This document shows, one piece after another, positions 16,976 through 23,524 of a stretch of DNA of 36,303 bases (position 1 is its first letter; each line of letters opens with the position of its first letter). Source of the DNA: Peptococcaceae bacterium (lineage in GTDB: Bacteria > Bacillota > Desulfitobacteriia > Desulfitobacteriales > Syntrophobotulaceae). Location: assembly GCA_009778595.1 (NCBI GenBank), contig WRJI01000016.1, positions 1-36,303 on the forward strand, given 5' to 3'. The translations under genes were made by a program, and so were the position numbers. The notes beneath the pieces were generated by a model. That model was not told where the DNA came from and searched no databases. It saw only the letters and a list, made by a program, of their open reading frames with translations.

Positions 16976-18055
16976 TCAAATACCCGCGGGCCCCTCGCAG
17001 GCCGCTACCCGTCTCAGCTGCCCGCAAGCCGCCTCGATATCTACGCCCTTTTCTTCTCGCAAACTCGCCGGAATACGCGCTTTCATCAGAAGAGCCAAAA
17101 AGCGGGACACCCGTTCCTTCTCAGGTCTCTCAGACCCTTCCAGTGTCGGATTCACAGGTATAAGATTCACATGAGAAATCATCCCGGCCAACAACTTAAT
17201 CAAAGCATACGCCTCTCTATCAGTACACGTTTCCCGGGTCAACACCATCTCGAAAGTAACCCGTCTGTGCGTTGCGGCACAATACTCCCGACACGCTTTC
17301 ATAAGCTCGGCCAACGGATACTTTTTGTTCATTGGAACCAACCGATCTCTCGTCTCATCAAAACACGAATGCAATGAAACAGCCAACCCAATCTGATCTC
17401 TACGCTCAGCCAACAACCGGATTCCCGGAACAACACCACAGGTCGAAATCGTCATCTTGCGTCTCCCAATATTCAACCCCCGTTCCGCATTAAGAAGCTC
17501 AACAGCCTCCATAACCTCCGTCGTATTCAAAAAAGGCTCACCCATCCCCATAAAAACCACATTATTGATCTTGAATCCGGTATCGCCCATTCTCCCGGCA
17601 CGAATAACCTCCAGAACCTGCCCGACTATCTCCCCCGCTGATAAATCACGCCGGAACCCCTCCTGTCCCGTAGAACAAAACGTGCACCCCACAGGGCATC
17701 CCACTTGCGTGGACAGGCAAATCGTCCGGCGACCTGTCGCAGCATCAGGGATCAAAACCGTCTCCACCCGTTCGCCATCTGCCAAGCTAACCAGATACTT
17801 GGCGGTTGTATCCCTGGAATGTTTCTCCCGCACAATCTCAACCCCATCAAACACCAGTACGTTCCGCAACATATCCCGGGCATCAGCCCCAAGAGAAGGA
17901 ATTTCGTCCCAGGAAGCTGCCCCATGCCGATGCACACCGGTGAAAATCTGACGCGCCCGGAAACCGGCAATACTATGCTCTCGGCAAATCGTTTCCAGGC
18001 TTTCTTCCGAACAAGATCTGATATCAAGTTTTTTTATACCTTCACCTTGATGCAT
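16976..18055 (-). CDS. rlmN: 23S rRNA (adenine2503-C2)-methyltransferase RlmN
   Basis: RlmN is a radical-SAM enzyme that methylates A2503 of 23S rRNA and A37 of some tRNAs. The 359-residue protein has the CxxxCxxC cluster motif in CPVGCTFCSTGQEGFRRDL (near residues 119-126). GMGEPFLN, STCGVVPGI, LAVSLHS and LIPVNP follow. The second catalytic cysteine is in the C-terminal AACGQLRR. The N-terminus has the family pattern GFRARQIFTGVHRHG. The start at ATG 18055 has only a weak GGTGA upstream. It begins the long operon through thiN; in Bacillus the upstream neighbour would be rsmB, here separated by the repeat-bracketed insert. Confidence 0.96.
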   Translation of the reverse strand: MHQGEGIKKLDIRSCSEESLETICREHSIAGFRARQIFTGVHRHGAASWDEIPSLGADARDMLRNVLVFDGVEIVREKHSRDTTAKYLVSLADGERVETVLIPDAATGRRTICLSTQVGCPVGCTFCSTGQEGFRRDLSAGEIVGQVLEVIRAGRMGDTGFKINNVVFMGMGEPFLNTTEVMEAVELLNAERGLNIGRRKMTISTCGVVPGIRLLAERRDQIGLAVSLHSCFDETRDRLVPMNKKYPLAELMKACREYCAATHRRVTFEMVLTRETCTDREAYALIKLLAGMISHVNLIPVNPTLEGSERPEKERVSRFLALLMKARIPASLREEKGVDIEAACGQLRRVAACEGPAGI

Positions 18056-18182
18056 AATGTATTATTCACCCATTTTTACCATTATAAACCTTTCATAGGG
18101 ATATCCTGCTCCTCCTGAACCTCCTATAACATCATACCAAAATCCGTCTATTTGGTAAAGATCCAATATAGGTTGTCCTAAC

Positions 18183-18296
18183 GCGGGCTCTGCCCGCAAG
18201 TATTCAGTATTCAGGATTCAGTATTCAGAATGTGGATTTTCTTGTTCTTTTTTGACGCTTCGCGTCCGTAAGGGACTAAGCGACTAACTTGCGTTC
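18183..18296. repeat. Hairpin-plus-heptamer repeat, copy 1
   Basis: The unit starts with a hairpin GCGGGC-TCT-GCCCGC (18183-18197). Four 7-bp units TATTCAG/GATTCAG follow (18201-18228), then a conserved stretch AATGTGGATTTTCTTGTTC, a second hairpin GACGC-TTC-GCGTC (18254-18266) and a shared GACTAAGCGACTAA. Copy 2 at 18767-18872 is in the same orientation. The upstream stretch 18056-18182 shows nothing I can name. Confidence 0.85.
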
Positions 18297-18316
18297 AATG
18301 TAGAAAAGGTGTTACT

Positions 18317-18346
18317 ATGGCCTTGGGTAAGCACCCAACATCATGA
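18317..18346 (+). other. Nine-codon leader frame before the small membrane protein gene
   Basis: AAAAGGTG precedes ATG 18317 by six bases. The frame encodes MALGKHPTS and stops with TGA at 18344-18346, overlapping an ATG at 18343 (ATGA) that is in frame with the following gene. A weak promoter (TTGCGT, 18 bp, TACTAT) lies just upstream. The leader may couple translation to the longer start, or be chance. Confidence 0.3.
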
Positions 18347-18381
18347 AAAAATCAGACTCCAGAAAGAGGTGTACACAACAT

Positions 18382-18765
18382 ATGTCAAAACAGCAGGAAC
18401 GCAGGGATAAGGCCATCAAGAAAGCAAAGCGGCAAAGAATGATCATTATAGCCTCCGTGGCCGCTGTGGCTCTTGTCATTATCACCCTTGGAATCTACAG
18501 CGCGATACAATCTGCCGGAACAGAAAGGTATAGCGACGGCAACCAAGTCATCACCCTACGCCAGGACGGCACATTCACGGCCACCCTCATCCATGGCGAC
18601 AAATACAAAGGCACTTATACCAAAACTGAGCAAGACAACAAAACAATCGTAGCCTTCACCAGCGACGAAGAAACAGTTAACGGCGAAATCGATGGATCCA
18701 ACTTACGTCTACCAAGTGAATGGGTCGACGATCATGGCCACGGGGATATCCTGAAAAAACGCTAA
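18382..18765 (+). CDS. Small single-pass membrane protein, unknown function
   Basis: The protein has about 127 residues: a very basic N-terminus (QQERRDKAIKKAKRQR), one membrane helix (about residues 18-40), then an extracytoplasmic domain of about 80 residues. That domain reads like a small beta structure with LRQDGTFTATLIHGDKYKG, alternating hydrophobic residues, and ends in an Asp/His cluster (VDDHGHGD) that could bind metal. I do not recognise the family. An AGAGGTG site lies ten bases before ATG 18382; an alternative start at 18343 overlaps the leader frame. It is opposite in strand to rlmN and rsmB and lies exactly between two direct repeats, which suggests a later arrival. Confidence 0.65.
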   Translation: MSKQQERRDKAIKKAKRQRMIIIASVAAVALVIITLGIYSAIQSAGTERYSDGNQVITLRQDGTFTATLIHGDKYKGTYTKTEQDNKTIVAFTSDEETVNGEIDGSNLRLPSEWVDDHGHGDILKKR

Positions 18766-18766
18766 T

Positions 18767-18872
18767 GCGGTCTTCGACCGCAAGTATCCAGTATTCAGGA
18801 TTCAGGATTCAGAATGTGGATTTTCTTGTTCTTTATTGATGTTGTTGCAACCTAAGCGACTAAGACTCGTGA
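18767..18872. repeat. Hairpin-plus-heptamer repeat, copy 2
   Basis: Hairpin GCGGTC-TTC-GACCGC (18767-18781), four heptamers TATCCAG, TATTCAG, GATTCAG, GATTCAG (18785-18812), the same AATGTGGATTTTCTTGTTC, a shorter second hairpin (GTTG-TTG-CAAC) and CTAAGCGACTAAG. It begins one base after the small gene's stop and ends at the rsmB stop. Compared with copy 1, the first stem has changed one base on each arm and kept its pairing. Confidence 0.85.
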
Positions 18873-20504
18873 CTAAAGCGGGCTGCGTCTCATCCGGCTC
18901 ACAAAAAACCCATCCGTCCCATGGACATGGGGCAGCATCTGCCACATGCCCTTTTTCCATTGCGTCACATCTTCATTGCGTACCATCTCCATATAAGGAG
19001 CAAGCTCCTCCCTGAGATCATCCGGCACAAACTCAGGTCTCCGGGCGCGAAAAGCTTTAACAACTTCAAAATTTTCCGATGGTTCCACGCTGCAAGTTGA
19101 ATACAACAATGTCCCACCCGGTTTTAGAAAATCCGCTGCCCGGGACAGAATCGCCAGCTGCAGAGACGGCAATTCCGCCAAATCCTCGGGTTTTTTATGC
19201 CAGCGCAAATCGGCTTTGCGCCGCAGCACCCCTAGTCCGGAACAAGGAACATCCACCAAAACCCTGTCAAACACCCCGTCGAGCCCAAAGAGCACACATC
19301 CGTTCCCTATCCTGGTCTTCACAATGTCAATGCCAAGGCGTTCGCACATTTCGTTAACCAAAGCCAACTTGCCAGACGAAATATCCACCGCCACAATCTC
19401 CCCTTGGTTCTCCATACATTGCGCGACATACCCCGTCTTCCCTCCCGGCGCACAGCAAACATCAAGTACCCGTTCTCCCGGCTTCGCGCCGAGAAGGTAG
19501 GCTGCCAGCTGAGAGCTCTCATCCTGAACAACAAATCGCCCTTCTCGAAAAGCACGCCAATCCTCAACCGAACCCATCGGCCCAGCCCCTTCTCCGACCA
19601 CCCCGGCCCCAACAGACCCGCCGGCCGCGCCGGCCTCGACCTTGGTCCCACCGATGCCACCAGCCCCGCCGACCGCCCCAGCCTCGACCCCGGTTCCACC
19701 GACGCCACCAGCCCCGCCGACCGCCCCAACGACCCCGCCGACCGCGCCAGCCTCGACCCCGGTTCCACCGACGCCACCCCCCAAACAGATCCCATCAGGA
19801 GCCCACCGAGACAACATCATACCCCGACGCCCTTCCTCCTCCAAAAAGGCCAACAACTCTTCTCTGGAATTTCGTAACGTGTTCGCTCGCAAACACAAAG
19901 CTGCCTCCTCATTGTTAGCCGCACAGAGCGCTGCTGTCTGATCATCTCCCCAGCGTTCCCGCCACAACCGCACCATCCATTGAGGATGAGAATATCGCGC
20001 GGACAAAGCATACACAGCATCTTTTTTCATATCAGGCCAGTCAAAATCCCACTTCTTCTCAGCCACCCGACGCAACACAGCGTTAACCAACCCTGTAAAG
20101 CGTTCGTCCTGAGAACTTTCCGCTTGGGCACCGCCCCTCTGCGCTTCCGGCCTCCCAACATCGCGGCTTGCAGCCACCCTTGCCAGAATCACACTCTCAT
20201 TGACCACCGCCGACACCGGCACCCTGTCCATAAACAGCAATTGAAAAGCCCCCACGCGCAGAACCTGTCTCACCTCTCCGGGCAAATCACCCACAGGCTT
20301 GCGCAGATAGCGACGAAGAACATAATCCAACGTGGCACGTTGTTTAAGCACACCGTTAACCAACGCCGTACAGAGCTGACGCTCACGAGCATCGGCCAAA
20401 ACAGGCAGCTCATGCCGTAAAAGAATATTGGCATACGCCCTATCTCGTTCAATGCGCTCCAAAATGCGCACAGCCAAGAACCTCGCGTTCATAATCAAAG
20501 CCAT
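18873..20504 (-). CDS. rsmB: 16S rRNA (cytosine967-C5)-methyltransferase RsmB
   Basis: RsmB methylates C967 of 16S rRNA. The N-terminal NusB-like RNA-binding domain (about residues 1-135) is followed by a Rossmann methyltransferase with LDVCCAPGGKTGYVAQ (motif I), VDVPCSGLGVLRRKADLRW (motif IV Pro-Cys) and LLYSTCSVEPSEN, which carries the catalytic Cys of motif VI. At about 543 residues it is some 90 longer than usual. The extra length is a Gly/Ala/Val-rich stretch at about residues 238-313 between the RNA-binding and catalytic parts. I choose ATG 20504 because GAGG lies six bases ahead; an in-frame TTG at 20516 lies within the same site. It follows fmt at 26 bp. Confidence 0.95.
   Translation of the reverse strand: MALIMNARFLAVRILERIERDRAYANILLRHELPVLADARERQLCTALVNGVLKQRATLDYVLRRYLRKPVGDLPGEVRQVLRVGAFQLLFMDRVPVSAVVNESVILARVAASRDVGRPEAQRGGAQAESSQDERFTGLVNAVLRRVAEKKWDFDWPDMKKDAVYALSARYSHPQWMVRLWRERWGDDQTAALCAANNEEAALCLRANTLRNSREELLAFLEEEGRRGMMLSRWAPDGICLGGGVGGTGVEAGAVGGVVGAVGGAGGVGGTGVEAGAVGGAGGIGGTKVEAGAAGGSVGAGVVGEGAGPMGSVEDWRAFREGRFVVQDESSQLAAYLLGAKPGERVLDVCCAPGGKTGYVAQCMENQGEIVAVDISSGKLALVNEMCERLGIDIVKTRIGNGCVLFGLDGVFDRVLVDVPCSGLGVLRRKADLRWHKKPEDLAELPSLQLAILSRAADFLKPGGTLLYSTCSVEPSENFEVVKAFRARRPEFVPDDLREELAPYMEMVRNEDVTQWKKGMWQMLPHVHGTDGFFVSRMRRSPL
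19633..19790. repeat. 48-bp repeat units in the rsmB glycine-rich insert
   Basis: Related units begin at 19633, 19681 and 19750 (plus-strand GCCTCGACC...). The first spacing is 48 bp; the second is 69 bp, that is 48 plus 21. Each encodes about 16 residues of the pattern VGGTGVEAGAVGG. All spacings are multiples of three. Confidence 0.8.
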
Positions 20505-20530
20505 GTCAAACCTCAAATTTTAAGTATTAA

Positions 20531-21538
20531 TCACTCAAATCGTTTGCCCAGAATCCCCTTCTTACCGTTAAAAAAAGCCCGGCCCGACATGCGGACTCTG
20601 CCCGCAGGCTGCACCTCAAGAATCTCCAAATAATCCCCTTCGCCGGGAAGGCCGGCTTTGCCGGTAAGGTCAACATCGTTGGTCTTGCAGAGCAGCCCCC
20701 GGGCAGAGATCCCAACAATACATCCGGCTCCGGATCTCACCTCGGAACCCAAACCGGCCTCCGCAACACTTTCCGTTTTCTCAACAAACGCCCGGTCAAC
20801 AAGACGGCTCCGCCACACCTTAATTTTTTCGCCTTCAAAAGAGGTCCAAGCCCCCGGCCAGGGATTAAGTCCACGAACTTGGTTATGAATTTCAACAGCC
20901 GGACGTTCCCACCGGATCACCTCATCAGCAGGTCCCAGCTTCGCCGCGTATGTCGCGTTCGCAGGTTGAGGCCAAGAAATAGCGGTGCCGTCCGCCAAGC
21001 TTTCCAACGTCTTCAGAAGCAGCCGTGCGCCGACCGCCGCCAGCTCATCATGAACCTCCCCCGTCGTCGCCTCCGGCCCGATCCTCACCGACTCCGCCTC
21101 CAACACATCCCCGGTATCCAAACCCTTATCCATCCGCATAATGCTGATACCCGTCACGTCATCCCCGTTCATAACGGCTCTATGAATAGGAGCCGCCCCA
21201 CGGTAAGCCGGTAACAACGAGGCGTGAACATTCACGCACCCGAACACAGGTAACTCCAACAACCACTCAGGCAGAATCTGGCCGTAAGCAGCCACAACCA
21301 CACACTCCGGCTTCAACGTCTCCTGCCAATCCGACTTGTCCCGTATGCGCTCAGGTTGAAAAACCGGTATCCCCAAAGCCTCAGCCTTCACCTTAACCGA
21401 ACAGGCGCGCACCTTCTTTCCACGGCCCGCCACCCGATCAGGTTGACAAAAAACCCCTGCAACACAATGATCAGAATCCACCAAACCCATTAGAATCGGA
21501 ACCGCAAAATCCGGCGTTCCCATAAAAACAACACGCAC
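20531..21538 (-). CDS. fmt: Methionyl-tRNA formyltransferase
   Basis: Fmt formylates the initiator Met-tRNA using 10-formyltetrahydrofolate. The 335-residue protein begins MRVVFMGTPDFAVP and has the catalytic region NVHASLLPAYRGAAPIHRA (Asn and His of the active site) and GLDTGDVL with the catalytic Asp. The C-terminal OB-like tRNA-binding domain contains NQVRGLNPWPGAW. It is about 20 residues longer than average, owing to a Glu/Gly/Ser-rich loop near residues 245-265. The start is GTG 21538 behind AGGGGT. It forms an operon with def, 46 bp upstream. Confidence 0.96.
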   Translation of the reverse strand: MRVVFMGTPDFAVPILMGLVDSDHCVAGVFCQPDRVAGRGKKVRACSVKVKAEALGIPVFQPERIRDKSDWQETLKPECVVVAAYGQILPEWLLELPVFGCVNVHASLLPAYRGAAPIHRAVMNGDDVTGISIMRMDKGLDTGDVLEAESVRIGPEATTGEVHDELAAVGARLLLKTLESLADGTAISWPQPANATYAAKLGPADEVIRWERPAVEIHNQVRGLNPWPGAWTSFEGEKIKVWRSRLVDRAFVEKTESVAEAGLGSEVRSGAGCIVGISARGLLCKTNDVDLTGKAGLPGEGDYLEILEVQPAGRVRMSGRAFFNGKKGILGKRFE

Positions 21539-21584
21539 AGCACACCCCTACTCTCACTCGGAATTCGGCACCTTTCACCCAGAA

Positions 21585-22043
21585 TCATTCTGATTTCTCC
21601 AGTCGACTCGCTTTATCGGCAAACAACACCCCATCCAAATGATCAATCTCATGTTGAAACGCCCGCGCCAGCAATCCGTCAACATCGTAGACTTGTTCTG
21701 CCCCCTTACGGTCCAATGCCCTGACACGTACAAACGAACTGCGAACAACCTCTCCCTGTACACCCGGCATACTCAAACACCCCTCCACACCCAAGCATTC
21801 CCCTTTCCGTTGCACAATCACGGGATTGATTAATTCAAAAAGCCCAATATCCTCCATTTGCACAATAGCCACACGCTTAGAAACCCCTATTTGCGGTGCT
21901 GCCAGACCCAACCCCTTGGCGTCATTTAATGTATCCGCCAAATTGTCCAGAAGCTTTAGAATATTCGGTGTGATTTTGGAAACCGGCTTAGCTTTTTCTC
22001 TTAGAATAGATTCCCCAACATTGACAATTCTGTAGACAGCCAT
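21585..22043 (-). CDS. def: Peptide deformylase
   Basis: Def removes the formyl group from nascent proteins, completing the cycle begun by Fmt. The 152-residue protein has all three motifs: GLGLAAPQIG (motif 1), EGCLSMPG with the metal-binding Cys (motif 2) and QHEIDHLDG with the two metal-binding His and catalytic Glu (motif 3). The size is that of short type 1-like enzymes. The ATG follows GTGAGGT. It is the first gene of def-fmt-rsmB; its promoter must lie in 22044-22412. Confidence 0.97.
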   Translation of the reverse strand: MAVYRIVNVGESILREKAKPVSKITPNILKLLDNLADTLNDAKGLGLAAPQIGVSKRVAIVQMEDIGLFELINPVIVQRKGECLGVEGCLSMPGVQGEVVRSSFVRVRALDRKGAEQVYDVDGLLARAFQHEIDHLDGVLFADKASRLEKSE

Positions 22044-22412
22044 AGTAACCTCACATTCTGCCGTGCTGACGGCGTTCCAAATGAAACAAAGTCCTGATTT
22101 ATTAAACTCTCTGATACAGTTTTTTCTCTCTTTGCACCAAGGATATAGTCTGTCCTGTTAAGAGGCGTCCTCGACTTCTTGGTTTCGTTTCATCCCTCCA
22201 CTCGATAGTACAATGTTCACTTCCCTGGCTCTCACACCTTATTACTTTATCGAATACAAACGCAAAGCACAAGTCTAATCCTGAAAAAACCAATATTGTA
22301 ATATATACCAATCCCCATTATCCCCGAAAACTCGCCAAAATCAGTGACAACTCCCAAAATATCTGATAAAATGGTCTTGGCTCATGAAGCTTGTTAATCA
22401 TACTCAAGAGGG
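22044..22412. other. Divergent intergenic region between def and the LRR gene
   Basis: This 369-bp stretch separates two diverging transcripts. It contains the plus-strand promoter listed separately and a hairpin GCCGT-CAGC-ACGGC (22060-22073, minus reading) just upstream of the def ribosome-binding site. A weak minus-strand promoter candidate also lies here (TTGTGC, 17 bp, TAAAGT). The rest shows no gene or RNA family that I can recognise. Confidence 0.4.
22344..22372 (+). promoter_or_regulatory. Sigma-A-type promoter for the LRR protein gene
   Basis: GTGACA (22344-22349) and TAAAAT (22367-22372) are spaced by 17 bp; each matches 5/6 of the consensus. Transcription would start near 22379, about 42 bases before the GTG start. 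Confidence 0.65.
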
Positions 22413-22421
22413 GTGGTCAAA

Positions 22422-23408
22422 GTGTCAACAGGAAACAATCATAATCGATCAGAACCAAATACAACAAAGCCCTCAAACACACCGTCAAAACGAAAACTCT
22501 TCAACATGGAAAGTCTCCCACTCAAGGCGGTGATCGCTTCAGCGTTGGTAGCTGTGACAGTCTGGGGATATGTTGTCGCGGTACGAAGCAACAATTTATC
22601 CAACGACTTGGCATCATCAAAATTTCCAGACCCGTCGCCAATAGAACAAACTCAGCCGGATCCAAATGGAACGGACGCTCTCCCAACACCGCCTCCAATC
22701 CCTCCGGATCCCTCAACCGCTGACGGTTCAAACAGCTATGGATCAACCAACCCCAAATCGTCGTCGCCATATTATTACAATCCCTCCTCACCTAATCCCG
22801 GACAAAGCAATCAATGGGCAGCAACAAACCCTCAACCGATAGAAGTGAATTATCCGAACAGGCAACTCACCGGTACAGATCTTACCGATATGATAAACAA
22901 AGGAACCATTCCCAGGGATGTTACACATTTAGACTTATCCCATAATTATCTCAACAATGTCGCGCCTTTGGCATCATTAACCCATTTAGAATCCCTGGAC
23001 TTATCACGCAACAATATTAGTAACATCGACTCCCTCAGCTCATTGACGAACCTCAAATGGTTGAACTTGAGCTCTAACAATGTTACAGATATCACATCTT
23101 TGAGATCATTAACACAATTATCCGTACTTGTCTTGGATTATAACAACATTTATAATGTCGAGCCGCTAAGTTCCCTGCATTGTCTCACTTGGCTGGACTT
23201 GCATAATAACCGATTGTATGATGTCAGTTCCCTACGATCTCTCACGAACATTACGACACTTATCATAAACAACAACAATATCAACGATATCACCAGCCTC
23301 ATACAATTGACCGACCTCAATCAATTGTATGTCGCCAACAACGGACTAAGGAGGAGCCAAATAGAATATGTGAGGTATTATTTGCCCAACTGCGCTATTT
23401 ACTATTGA
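22422..23408 (+). CDS. Membrane-anchored leucine-rich repeat protein (internalin-like repeats)
   Basis: This is a 328-residue protein with a hydrophilic N-terminus, one membrane helix (about residues 36-54) and a Pro/Ser/Asn-rich linker of about 100 residues. Five to six 22-residue leucine-rich repeats follow, for example LTHLESLDLSRNNISNIDSL and LTNLKWLNLSSNNVTDITSL, of the internalin (LRR_4) type. Such repeats form a curved protein-binding surface. No LPXTG or cell-wall-binding motif follows, so the anchor is the N-terminal helix and the repeats face outside. I prefer GTG 22422, eight bases after AGAGGGG. The low-GC, Asn-rich composition and opposite strand set it apart from def and priA, which are adjacent in Bacillus. 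No terminator is evident in 23409-23524. Confidence 0.85.
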   Translation: MSTGNNHNRSEPNTTKPSNTPSKRKLFNMESLPLKAVIASALVAVTVWGYVVAVRSNNLSNDLASSKFPDPSPIEQTQPDPNGTDALPTPPPIPPDPSTADGSNSYGSTNPKSSSPYYYNPSSPNPGQSNQWAATNPQPIEVNYPNRQLTGTDLTDMINKGTIPRDVTHLDLSHNYLNNVAPLASLTHLESLDLSRNNISNIDSLSSLTNLKWLNLSSNNVTDITSLRSLTQLSVLVLDYNNIYNVEPLSSLHCLTWLDLHNNRLYDVSSLRSLTNITTLIINNNNINDITSLIQLTDLNQLYVANNGLRRSQIEYVRYYLPNCAIYY

Positions 23409-23524
23409 TAGTGAAATGACGGAAAATGAGTCGCGCAGAGCTTGAGGGTGCGGGCGGTCATGCAAAAGATAATCGTTCAGTCACCCATCCCGCTTGTCAA
23501 TACTCATTATTCCTGGCAGGTAGT

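Noticed and set aside
18183-18228. Hairpin and heptamers read as a CRISPR array or plasmid-type iterons
   Set aside because: Units are only 7 bp without spacers, so not CRISPR. Two distant copies with hairpins and no replication gene argue against an origin.
22044-22310. T-box, riboswitch or other structured leader upstream of def
   Set aside because: No T-box motif, riboswitch core or attenuator T-run could be found; only one short hairpin near the start codon.
22102-22311. 69-codon minus-strand frame upstream of def
   Set aside because: It would start with TTG lacking a ribosome-binding site and shows no recognisable domain. It more likely is leader or intergenic sequence, although part of it (PRSRGRLLTGQ) looks protein-like.
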